Positions 1-7,571 of a stretch of 64,000 bases of DNA are shown here, in pieces. Positions within the stretch are counted from its first letter, which is position 1. Every line of letters starts with the position of its first letter. A program made the position numbers and the translations under genes. Location: contig CANRSF010000003.1 in NCBI GenBank assembly GCA_947642445.1, positions 1-64,000 on the forward strand, in the 5' to 3' direction. A model generated the notes under the pieces. The model ran no database searches and was not told the origin of the DNA. It saw only the letters and a list, made by a program, of their open reading frames with translations. Origin of the DNA: an uncultured Collinsella sp. (GTDB lineage: Bacteria > Actinomycetota > Coriobacteriia > Coriobacteriales > Coriobacteriaceae).

Positions 1-122
1 GCCCTACCGGGAGTAGCCCCGACGGTTGACAAAACTATAGGAACACCCAATGACTAGGTGCGGTTGCTGCCAGGGGGTGTCCCGGAGTGCCGGCACAAGA
101 GGAACGTCCCTAACTGCCAGGT
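1..122. other. Gene-free left edge with a REP-like half site
   Basis: No coding region is supported here. The stretch ends with GAACGTCCCTAACTGCC (about 103-119). The same string recurs as one arm of the perfect palindrome at 24289-24346, so this looks like a single arm of that repeat family lying just past the stop of the acetyltransferase gene. An ACACCC/GGGTGT pair (about 43 and 75) could form a weak hairpin. Confidence 0.4.
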
Positions 123-764
123 TTAGGCCGTTAGGTCGAGTTCGTAGAGGAAGCTTTCGCGCGGCATGTCGTGGCGGCGCTCTTCGCGGTTGGCGCGGTG
201 CGTGGCCGTGCGCTTAAAGCCATGCAGCTCGTAGAACTTCCATGAGCAGTTGGAGTCGGTGTACAGGTGCGCTCTCGTTGCCCCGCGCGAGGACAGGTGC
301 GAGACCGCGGCGTCGAGCAAGACCGAGCCAACGCCCAGGCCATGGACATCGCGATCCACGGCAAGCAACGTGACCTCGTTGTCGTGTGGCAGGGGACTGC
401 TTTCGAGCAGGCGGTTGTTGGTGCGGATGGTTGCGCGCACAAACGAGAGATACTCGGCGCAGGCATCGGGCTCCAGCTCACGCATCTGCGATAGCAGCGC
501 GCGCTCGGTATCCATCCAATGTTCATTGACGGTGGCGCCGGAGCTTTGCCCCGCACGCGCGAGCGCAATGCCGCGCGCCTGGCCGTCGATGACGGCAACC
601 TGCGAAAACGTCGACGACGAAAGGCAGTAGGCAAGGTCGCAAGCGGCCTCAAGGCGGTTGTACTCATCGTTATCCGAATTGTTATGCCAAAGCTGCTGCA
701 GAATCAGCGCGATGGTGCCGAAGTCTTCGGTATCAAACGGTCGGTAGAGAACCCGCGAGACCAT
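123..764 (-). CDS. GNAT-family N-acetyltransferase
   Basis: A 213-residue protein with a GNAT fold in its C-terminal half. The acetyl-CoA pyrophosphate-binding loop (motif A) is seen as HGLGVG at residues 141-146, followed by a helix. The motif B region reads WKFYELHGFKR at 175-185, the usual 'Y/F..GF' end of the family. It should transfer an acetyl group from acetyl-CoA to a small molecule or protein amine; the substrate cannot be told. The N-terminal 120 residues look like no partner domain I recognise. The ATG at 764 is preceded by an AAGAGG ribosome site at good spacing. It is divergent from purH and stands alone. Confidence 0.8.
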   Translation of the reverse strand: MVSRVLYRPFDTEDFGTIALILQQLWHNNSDNDEYNRLEAACDLAYCLSSSTFSQVAVIDGQARGIALARAGQSSGATVNEHWMDTERALLSQMRELEPDACAEYLSFVRATIRTNNRLLESSPLPHDNEVTLLAVDRDVHGLGVGSVLLDAAVSHLSSRGATRAHLYTDSNCSWKFYELHGFKRTATHRANREERRHDMPRESFLYELDLTA

Positions 765-1041
765 GGTGCCTCTTTCTTTTGCGGATGCATATCGAGCACA
801 GTTCTACCACGCCATTGGCATCGAATTATGGTGCCCCTGTGTTCCATGAACTCACCGCGCCCGGTGCCGCGCCCATGCCCTCCGCTCGCAAGCTTTTTCT
901 GCACATGCGACCGTTGCGGGGTGCATCGACGCGCTCGATGCGCTACATTGAATCAGTATTTTCAATGCCGCTGCGCGAGCGCTGCAGATCGACGTATCAC
1001 CGACTCACAGAGCACGGCGGCGTACCAGACAGGAGGACTGC

Positions 1042-2649
1042 ATGGGATCTGATGTGAAGATCGCACGCGCGTTGATCTCGGTTACCGATAAAACGGGTGT
1101 CGTCGATTTCGCACGGACGCTGGTCGATGACTTTGGCGTCGAGATCATCTCTACGGGCGGCACGGCTCGTGCCATCGAGGACGCGGGCGTTCCCGTAACC
1201 CCCATCGAGGAGTTCACGGGCTATCCCGAGATGATGGACGGCCGCGTTAAGACCCTGCACCCCAAGGTTCACGGCGCGCTGCTGGCCCGCCGCGATTCCG
1301 AGCAGCACATGCAGGAGGCCGCTCAGCACGGCATTAAGCTGATCGACTTGGTCGTCGTCAACCTGTACGAGTTCGAGAAGACCGTTGCCAACCCCGAGGT
1401 CACCTTCGCGGATGCCATCGAGCACATCGACATCGGCGGTCCCTCCATGCTGCGCTCTGCTGCCAAGAACGCCACGAGCGTTACCGTCATCTCCGATCCG
1501 GCCGACTATGATGCCGTCCTGGCCGAGATGCACGAGACCGGCGGTTGCACCACGCTTTCCACCCGTCGTCGCCTGCAGGTGAAGGTCTACCAGACCACCG
1601 CCGCCTACGACACGGCTATCTCCCGTTGGCTTGCCGCCCAGGCAAGTGACGTGGCGGATACCTCTGCCAAGCTCGAGATTTCGCTGGAGAAGGTCGACGA
1701 CCTGCGCTATGGCGAGAATCCTCAGCAGAAGGCTACGGTCTACCGCTTTGCCGAGGGCTGCGAGAACACCGCGAGCTCGCAGTTCCCGCTCGTTGGCTCC
1801 GAGCAGATCCAGGGCAAGCCGCTCAGCTACAACAACTATCTGGATGCCGATGCCGCTTGGAACCTGGTCCGCGAGTTCGACGAGCCGGCCTGCGTGATCC
1901 TCAAGCACCAGAACCCCTGCGGTTCTGCCGTTGCCGAGGACATCACGGCTGCCTACGACCGCGCCTTCGCCTGCGATCCCAAGAGCGCCTTCGGCGGCAT
2001 CATCGCCTGCAACCGCGAGGTTCCCTATGAGCTGGTCGAGCACTTTGCCGATCAGAACAAGCAGTTCGTCGAGGTCATCATCGCCCCGAGCTACACTGCC
2101 GAGGCGCTCGAGCGCATGGCCAAGCGCCCCAACCTGCGCGTGCTGGCTACCGGCGGCGTGGACCACGGCGCCCAGGTGGAGCTGCGCTCCATCGACGGCG
2201 GCATGCTGGTGCAGGAGGTCGACCACGTGACCGAGGACCCCGCGACCTTTACGTTCCCCACCGACCGCAAGCCCACCGACGCCGAGATGGCCGAGCTCGA
2301 GTTTGCCTGGAAGGTCTGCAAGGGCGTTAAGTCCAACGCCATCCTGGTCTCCAAGGGTAAGGCCGGCATTGGCATGGGCCCGGGTCAGCCCAACCGCGTC
2401 GACTCTGCGCTACTTGCCTGCGAGCGTGCCGAGGACTTCTGCGAGCGCGAGGGCGTGGAGAAGGGCGGCTTTGCCTGCGCAAGCGACGCATTCTTCCCGT
2501 TCCGCGACAACGTCGACGTGCTTGCCGCGCATGGCGTGACCTGCATCATCCAGCCCGGCGGCTCTAAGCGCGACGACGAGAGCATCGAGGCGTGCAACGA
2601 GCATGGTATTGCGATGGTCTTCACGGGCGCCCGCCACTTTAGGCACTAA
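1042..2649 (+). CDS. purH: Bifunctional AICAR transformylase / IMP cyclohydrolase PurH
   Basis: A 535-residue enzyme of the last two steps of de novo purine synthesis: formylation of AICAR with 10-formyl-THF, then ring closure to IMP. The N-terminal MGS-like cyclohydrolase domain opens with ISVTDKTG and carries STGGTARAI near residue 38. The transformylase domain carries the catalytic signature KHQNPCG at about 288-294. Length is slightly above the usual 510-530. The ATG follows AGGAGG. It is monocistronic, bounded downstream by a strong terminator; I see no purine riboswitch in the 277-bp upstream region shared with the divergent acetyltransferase. Confidence 0.97.
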   Translation: MGSDVKIARALISVTDKTGVVDFARTLVDDFGVEIISTGGTARAIEDAGVPVTPIEEFTGYPEMMDGRVKTLHPKVHGALLARRDSEQHMQEAAQHGIKLIDLVVVNLYEFEKTVANPEVTFADAIEHIDIGGPSMLRSAAKNATSVTVISDPADYDAVLAEMHETGGCTTLSTRRRLQVKVYQTTAAYDTAISRWLAAQASDVADTSAKLEISLEKVDDLRYGENPQQKATVYRFAEGCENTASSQFPLVGSEQIQGKPLSYNNYLDADAAWNLVREFDEPACVILKHQNPCGSAVAEDITAAYDRAFACDPKSAFGGIIACNREVPYELVEHFADQNKQFVEVIIAPSYTAEALERMAKRPNLRVLATGGVDHGAQVELRSIDGGMLVQEVDHVTEDPATFTFPTDRKPTDAEMAELEFAWKVCKGVKSNAILVSKGKAGIGMGPGQPNRVDSALLACERAEDFCEREGVEKGGFACASDAFFPFRDNVDVLAAHGVTCIIQPGGSKRDDESIEACNEHGIAMVFTGARHFRH

Positions 2650-2678
2650 GTTTCGCCTCGGGACAAAATAATCTCTGC

Positions 2679-2714
2679 AAAAGACGGTCGCTCCGTTTGG
2701 AGGGCCGTCTTTTT
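2679..2714 (+). terminator. Rho-independent terminator of purH
   Basis: AAAAGACGG pairs with CCGTCTTTT across a short loop and runs into a T tract, 30 bases after the purH stop. Confidence 0.85.
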
Positions 2715-2730
2715 GGTATAAGAGGACGGA

Positions 2731-3462
2731 ATGACTAACACGAAAGGTACAACCATGCCCCAGATTGATGATGCAGAGCTGTTTGGCAATGCCGAGGATC
2801 AGCGTGCGTACGAGGACTTTTGCGCCAATCAGGAGGCGGTCGAGAAGTTTACGCTCGACAAGCCCGCGCTTATCTGCCGTTGGCGCATGTCCAACAAAAA
2901 GGTGCCCATGCTCAACCGTCACATTCGCGCGCTGTCCGAGCGCTTGGTGCAGGGCGAGCCGCTTACCCATAACATGCTCAGCTGGGCCAAGCAGCACGTT
3001 GAGTGGTCGCTTGCCGAGGGCGATTACACCGCGCACGACGGCGTACTCATGCTGGTGATCGACATCAACGGCAACGCTGCCATGACGGTGGGGGAGTACG
3101 AGCCGCTAGCCGATACGTCGGCCAAGGCGCTGCGTGCCCGCTCCGCCGAGGCCCGCTCCGAGGCCGACGAGACCGGCGTGGCGCCCGAGCTACTTGCCGC
3201 CGTCAACGACGGGAGGCTTGCCTTTGTGGCGCCGGCGGACGAGTGCCTGTGCGGCACGGCGACCCTTATTGAGCAGCTGGCCCAGACCAAGGGCATCCCG
3301 GTCACGCGCGTGGACATTCCCGCTCAGCTCAAGGGCGCGCTGTTCCTAGTGAGCGACGAGCACGGCGTGGTCCCCGCCGACGATACCGATGCCGCCGAGT
3401 CCGACGCCGCCACGGTCGCCTTCTTCGCCGAAGGCTACGAAAAGCTCCGCGCCCGCCGCTAA
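2731..3462 (+). CDS. Hypothetical protein, acidic, 243 aa
   Basis: I do not recognise a family. The product is soluble and acidic, with no signal peptide or membrane segment. A conserved-looking core (about residues 40-120) includes a WRMSNKKVP stretch and a VLMLVIDINGNAAMTVGEY strand region; the C-terminal third is alanine/aspartate rich. Two starts are possible: ATG 2731 after AGAGGA, or ATG 2755 (235 aa) after AAAGG; the first has the better-spaced ribosome site. It lies alone between the purH terminator and a two-component system. Its stop codon merges into a REP-like palindrome. Confidence 0.7.
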   Translation: MTNTKGTTMPQIDDAELFGNAEDQRAYEDFCANQEAVEKFTLDKPALICRWRMSNKKVPMLNRHIRALSERLVQGEPLTHNMLSWAKQHVEWSLAEGDYTAHDGVLMLVIDINGNAAMTVGEYEPLADTSAKALRARSAEARSEADETGVAPELLAAVNDGRLAFVAPADECLCGTATLIEQLAQTKGIPVTRVDIPAQLKGALFLVSDEHGVVPADDTDAAESDAATVAFFAEGYEKLRARR

Positions 3463-3507
3463 ATGATTTTTCTGGGACGGGGATTATTTAATCATTTGAT
3501 CCCCGCG
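3463..3507. repeat. REP-like palindrome with GGGACGGGGAT core
   Basis: AAATGATT (3463) is mirrored by AATCATTT, and CGGGGAT by ATCCCCG, around a short A/T-rich loop. The sequence starts directly at the preceding stop codon. The 177 bases between that stop and the response-regulator start otherwise hold GC-rich sequence without a supported gene. Confidence 0.5.
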
Positions 3508-3639
3508 CCCGCTGCGAGCGAGGGGCGAGCCAACGCTTTCGTTCGCGAACAGTTCTGTCACCTTGTTGCCGCGCGAGGCGCGTACTTGCGGCTCCGCAGC
3601 CATAATGGTGGCAAGACAACCAAGAAGGGAGCGGAATCC

Positions 3640-4311
3640 ATGGCGCTGATTTATATCGTTGAGGACGACGAGCCCATTCGTCGTGAGCTTATCGACATCC
3701 TTGCCCGCGCCGGGTTTGAAATCGAGGCCTGCGAATCGTTCGAGCATGTCTCGCGCGATATTCTCGCCGCCGCGCCCGATCTGGTGCTGCTCGACCTCAC
3801 GCTTCCCGTCAAGGACGGCCAGCATATCTGCCACGAGGTTCGCCGCGAATCCGAGGTCCCCATCATCGTCCTCACGTCGCGCACGACCGAGATCGACGAG
3901 GTCATGGCCATGACGCTCGGCGCGGACGACTTTGTTCCCAAGCCCTATAGCGGGCGCGTGCTCGTGGCGCGCATCAACGCACTGCTGCGTCGCACCGCGG
4001 CGTCAGGCGAGCGCAGCACGCTCGTCCACAAGGGGCTGGAGCTCGACCTCGCCCGCTCTATGGTCACCAACACGGCGACCGGCGACAGCACCGAGCTCAC
4101 CAAAAATGAGCTGCGCATTCTCTCGCTGCTCCTGAGCCGCGCGGGCAAGATCGTCTCGCGCTCGGCCATCATGCAGGACCTGTGGGACTCCGACGCCTTC
4201 GTGGACGACAATACGCTCACCGTCAACATCAACCGCCTGCGCACCACGCTCGAAAAAATCGGCATCAAGGGGTATTTGACGACGCATCGCGGCCAAGGCT
4301 ATTCGGTCTAG
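3640..4311 (+). CDS. OmpR-family response regulator (BceR/VanR-like)
   Basis: A 223-residue two-domain regulator. The receiver domain starts LIYIVEDDEPIR with the acidic pair, has the phospho-acceptor aspartate in LVLLDLTLP near residue 53, the switch threonine/serine in IIVLTSRT and the lysine in FVPKPY near 101. A C-terminal OmpR winged helix (about 125-222) ends in the typical TTHRGQGYSV. The ATG at 3640 sits after GAAGGGAGCG. An in-frame upstream extension to 3463 has repeat-like composition and is not credible. The sensor kinase follows 9 bases later, so both are cotranscribed and probably form one pathway. Confidence 0.9.
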   Translation: MALIYIVEDDEPIRRELIDILARAGFEIEACESFEHVSRDILAAAPDLVLLDLTLPVKDGQHICHEVRRESEVPIIVLTSRTTEIDEVMAMTLGADDFVPKPYSGRVLVARINALLRRTAASGERSTLVHKGLELDLARSMVTNTATGDSTELTKNELRILSLLLSRAGKIVSRSAIMQDLWDSDAFVDDNTLTVNINRLRTTLEKIGIKGYLTTHRGQGYSV

Positions 4312-4320
4312 GGGCCGGCT

Positions 4321-5364
4321 ATGTCGTTTGGCAAGTTCTTTAAAGATGCACTGCTTCCCGTCGCCGTGTGGACGTGCGGCGTGCTGCTGAGCTGCTTTGT
4401 GCTGACGGTCGCCGGCGCACCCGTTTCTATCGTGGTCGTGGCGGTTGGCGTGTCCTTTATCTTCGGTATGCTCGGCATCGTGATCGAGTACGCTCGCCGT
4501 CGCCGTTTTCTGCGTCAGTTGGAGCGCGCGGCAGAGGAGCTCGAGAGTCCCGCATGGGTGCAGGAGATGGTGCAATGCCCAACCTATGCCGAGGGCGAGC
4601 TCGAGTACGAGGTCCTGTGCCGGGTGGGCAAAGCCGCCTGCGACGAGGTTGCCGAGGGCCGGCGTCAGACCGAAGACTATCGCGACTATATCGAGAGCTG
4701 GGTCCACGAGGCCAAGCTGCCCCTGGCGGCGGCTCACCTGATTCTGGAAAACCTCGACGGCGGCGCAGATGACCCAACACGTGTCGATGACCTGGGTCGC
4801 GAGTTGGCTCGCGTGGAACGCTATATCGACCAGGCGCTGTACTACGCGCGCTCGGAAGTCGTGGAGCGCGACTACCTGATTCGCCGCTGGGACCTTAAGA
4901 CCTTGGTGACGGGTGCGATTAAGGCCAACGCGCGCGAGCTCATTGCGGCGCACGTGGCTCCGGTGTGCGAGAACCTCGACTTCGAGGTCTTTACCGACGA
5001 AAAATGGCTCGAGTTTATCCTGGGCCAGCTCATTCAGAACAGCATTAAATATGCGCGCGAGGACGGCGCGAAGATCGTGTTTTCGGGCGCGTTACTGGAC
5101 GAGGGCCTGGCGAGCGAGCGCATCGAGCTCACCGTTGCGGACAACGGCTGCGGCGTGTGTGCGGCAGACCTGCCGCGCGTGTTCGAGAAGGGCTTTACCG
5201 GCGACAACGGCCGCACCACCAAGCGCGCAACGGGCATCGGCCTCTACCTGGTGGCGCGCCTATGCTCCAAGATGGGCATCGACGTCACGGCGGCATCCGA
5301 CTCCGGCGAAGGCTTTGTCGTAACGTTCGCCTTCTCGACGAACAAGTTCCAATACTTTGAGTAG
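4321..5364 (+). CDS. Sensor histidine kinase, BceS/GraS-like (intramembrane-sensing type)
   Basis: A 347-residue kinase. Two closely spaced membrane segments (about residues 10-32 and 37-56) leave almost no extracellular loop, the layout of intramembrane-sensing kinases that detect cell-envelope stress with the help of an ABC transporter. The H-box reads IESWVHEAKLPL near residues 120-131, like the WxHEIKTP form of BceS. The N-box is QLIQNSIKYA, and the G boxes are DNGCG and ATGIGLYL. Such kinases normally sit beside a BceAB-type transporter; none is present here, so the signal partner is unknown. Confidence 0.88.
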   Translation: MSFGKFFKDALLPVAVWTCGVLLSCFVLTVAGAPVSIVVVAVGVSFIFGMLGIVIEYARRRRFLRQLERAAEELESPAWVQEMVQCPTYAEGELEYEVLCRVGKAACDEVAEGRRQTEDYRDYIESWVHEAKLPLAAAHLILENLDGGADDPTRVDDLGRELARVERYIDQALYYARSEVVERDYLIRRWDLKTLVTGAIKANARELIAAHVAPVCENLDFEVFTDEKWLEFILGQLIQNSIKYAREDGAKIVFSGALLDEGLASERIELTVADNGCGVCAADLPRVFEKGFTGDNGRTTKRATGIGLYLVARLCSKMGIDVTAASDSGEGFVVTFAFSTNKFQYFE

Positions 5365-5388
5365 CCGGGCCGTCTTGCGCTGCGGACG

Positions 5389-5453
5389 GCTATGTTCCCG
5401 AACGTGAACTTAGCTAAGGCAACTGGCGTTATGTTCCCGAACGTGAACATAAC
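5389..5453. repeat. Two tandem 26-bp inverted repeats
   Basis: At 5428-5453, GTTATGTTC and GAACATAAC are perfect 9-bp arms around CCGAACGT. At 5389-5414 a second copy has arms GCTATGTTC and GAACTTAGC (8 of 9) around the same spacer. The copies start 39 bases apart, about 25 bases after the kinase stop. They look like a paired operator or a short repeat, but no gene starts next to them. Confidence 0.6.
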
Positions 5454-5570
5454 TATGAGGCTCAAATGGATCTCCCAAAACAAAAACGTGCAGCCCAAAC
5501 AAAACGTGCCCCCCCCAACGGGGCGCCACGCCATCTTTTATCAGCCAACTCGCTGAAGTAAGGCTGCGAA

Positions 5571-5663
5571 GGCCGCGAGGCCGGGAGGGGTTTCCTAAGG
5601 GCACATCCCGCAGCCGCAACGCGGCGAGGACGTGCCCGTGGAAACCCCGCAGGCCCCGCGGCC
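5571..5663. repeat. Large imperfect palindrome (93 nt)
   Basis: Nested arms: GGCCGCGAGGCC with GGCCCCGCGGCC, GGGGTTTCC with GGAAACCCC, GGGCAC with GTGCCC, and GCCGC with GCGGC around a 3-base loop. It could fold into a ~40-bp stem. It lies between the convergent kinase and uspA genes, in a 312-bp stretch that holds no gene. A TTTATCAGCC string (5537-5546) flanks it and is found again in inverse orientation beside the palindrome at 10490-10604. Confidence 0.7.
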
Positions 5664-5676
5664 GGTGGGAGCAACG

Positions 5677-6114
5677 CTACTTTACGACCAAAATGTCGCA
5701 GTCCGTATTGCGCAGCAGGAACGTCGAAATCGAACCCAGCAGCGCATACTTGATCGAGGACAGGCCGCGGGCGCCGCAGAGCACCAGGTCGGGCTTGACC
5801 ACGTCGAGCATCTCGTCTTTGAGCGTCTCACGAATACGGCCGGCGCGAATCATGACTTCGACCTCGGGAATGTCGGGATTGGCCTTGGCCTCTTCGAGCT
5901 GCTTGGCGATGGAGTTCTTAAATGCCTCCTCTAGGCCGTTGACCAGATCGACCGGATAGGAACCGGCGCTCTCGAGCGCCGTGGAATCGATAACGTGGCC
6001 GATAATCAGCTTGGCGCCGTTGTTCGCGGCGACCTTGATGGCGCGTGCGAGCACAAAATCCTGCTGCTCAGTACCGTCGAGTGAAACAAATACCTTGGTG
6101 TAGCCCTCGTTCAT
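5677..6114 (-). CDS. Universal stress protein UspA family
   Basis: A 145-residue single-domain Usp. The ATP-binding signature G-x2-G-x9-G-S is complete: G114, G117, G127, S128 (GARG then GSIS), so it is probably of the ATP-binding type. The N-terminus shows the expected VFVSLDGT strand and acidic loop. It is cytoplasmic and binds ATP under stress; the exact role is not known for this class. Monocistronic, with the start ATG after AAGGAGG, divergent from uppP. Confidence 0.93.
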   Translation of the reverse strand: MNEGYTKVFVSLDGTEQQDFVLARAIKVAANNGAKLIIGHVIDSTALESAGSYPVDLVNGLEEAFKNSIAKQLEEAKANPDIPEVEVMIRAGRIRETLKDEMLDVVKPDLVLCGARGLSSIKYALLGSISTFLLRNTDCDILVVK

Positions 6115-6363
6115 GGTTTCCTCCTTGGTCTATCGCACGGGCGCGGGGCTCGTGCATCGGGCGGGCGCGGGCGCGTTGGCCGCCGGACACTTTATCTTGT
6201 TGCAGTTATACCCAAGGATTTGGGTTTGACCGCTCGCAATTCTGTGAACGGGCGAGTTTTTTGGTAAGGGTAGGCGCAGGCGCGCCGCCAACGGTTGATA
6301 ATGGGACATCGCCCGCACCGTCCGCAGAACATCTACCGGCGGGTGTCTAACGAGGGGGTCCCT

Positions 6364-7344
6364 TTGGATATTATCGAGCTTCTAAAAACTGCCTTCATGG
6401 GCCTGGTCGAGGGCATCACCGAATGGCTGCCTGTTTCGTCGACCGGTCACATGATCTTGGTGGACGAGTTCGTCAAGATGAACGTGAGCGAGACGTTCTG
6501 GAACATGTTCCTGGTCGTGATTCAGCTTGGCGCCATTTTGGCCGTCTGTGTGCTGTTCTTCCATGAGCTCAATCCGTTCTCGCCCAGCAAGGGCAAGGAG
6601 GGCCGTCGCGACACCTGGGTGCTGTGGGGCAAGATTGTGCTCGGTTGCATTCCTGCGGCGGCGATCGGCCTGCCGCTCAACGACTGGATGGAGGAGCATT
6701 TCTACAATGCTCCCGTCGTGGCGCTGGCGCTCATTGTGTACGGCGTGCTGTTTATCGTGATCGAGAACTGGCGCGCAAACAAGCGCGAGGAAATGGCCGT
6801 TGCCGGTTCGTTTGGTTCGCGTGCTGTGGTGTCGGGTGGACGTCCCGCCGGTGCGCACTTTGCGGCGCCCGCCACGGCTACCGCTGAGGATGAGGACGAT
6901 GACGAGAACCTGGACTTTGGCTCCATCGCCACGCTCGAGGACCTCAGCTGGAAGACTGCGCTGGGTATCGGCTGCTTCCAGGTGCTTTCGCTGGTGCCTG
7001 GTACGTCTCGCTCCGGTTCTACCATCATCGGCGGCCTGCTTTTGGGCTGCACGCGCTCGGTGGCGTCTAAGTTCACGTTCTTCCTGGCCATCCCTGTCAT
7101 GTTTGGCGCGAGTGCGCTCAAGCTGGTCAAGTACTTCATCAAGGGCGGCACGTTCGGCACCAACGAGATCGCCATCTTGGGCGTGGGCTGCGTCGTCGCC
7201 TTTGTGGTGTCGCTCATTGCCATCAAGTGGCTTATGGGCTTCGTCCGCCGTCACGACTTTAAGTGCTTCGGCGTCTACCGCATCATCCTGGGCATCGTGG
7301 TGCTCGCATACTTCTTCGTTCTGGAGCCTATGCTCGGCCTGTAA
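6364..7344 (+). CDS. uppP: Undecaprenyl-diphosphatase UppP (BacA family)
   Basis: Membrane enzyme that dephosphorylates undecaprenyl-PP to recycle the lipid carrier of peptidoglycan synthesis; it also gives bacitracin resistance. From a TTG start at 6364 (GAGGGGG six bases upstream) the protein is 326 aa. The first family signature LVEGITEWLPVSSTGH spans residues 14-29, with catalytic-region glutamates E16/E20 and H29; the second, PGTSRSGST, is at 212-220. It is longer than the usual ~270 aa because of an insert (about residues 139-198) rich in Ala/Gly and then in Asp/Glu, between membrane segments. A terminator follows. Confidence 0.93.
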   Translation: MDIIELLKTAFMGLVEGITEWLPVSSTGHMILVDEFVKMNVSETFWNMFLVVIQLGAILAVCVLFFHELNPFSPSKGKEGRRDTWVLWGKIVLGCIPAAAIGLPLNDWMEEHFYNAPVVALALIVYGVLFIVIENWRANKREEMAVAGSFGSRAVVSGGRPAGAHFAAPATATAEDEDDDENLDFGSIATLEDLSWKTALGIGCFQVLSLVPGTSRSGSTIIGGLLLGCTRSVASKFTFFLAIPVMFGASALKLVKYFIKGGTFGTNEIAILGVGCVVAFVVSLIAIKWLMGFVRRHDFKCFGVYRIILGIVVLAYFFVLEPMLGL

Positions 7345-7388
7345 CTTGGTTGACGCTGCGCGGCGGCCAGAGCGACAGCTTGTCATTC

Positions 7389-7432
7389 AAAGAGGGTGGC
7401 ATGACCAAAAGGTCTATGCTGCCCTCTTTTTT
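7389..7432 (+). terminator. Terminator of uppP
   Basis: AAAGAGGG..GCAT pairs with ATGC..CCCTCTTT and ends in a T tract, 45 bases past the stop. Confidence 0.85.
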
Positions 7433-7571
7433 GGGCGATGGGGTGGGTCCGATGGTGGCGCACGGAGTCGTGGTGTGATTTGCGTCGGTGTCCGCGCGGC
7501 TCGGTATACTGGTACGGCTCAAACTATGGCGCCGCCCGCAGGCGCGCCGTCCGTTAGATGAGGAGTCGCCC

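Noticed and set aside
765-1041. Possible purine riboswitch before purH
   Set aside because: No paired P1 stem with the conserved J2/3 purine-aptamer bases could be seen.
3463-3639. N-terminal extension of the response regulator by 59 residues
   Set aside because: It would translate a REP-like palindrome and lacks a ribosome site; the receiver domain begins correctly at ATG 3640.
5454-5560. C-rich stretch with AAAACGTGC repeats as a CRISPR-like or coding region
   Set aside because: Only two short imperfect repeats, no spacer pattern and no frame with a ribosome site.
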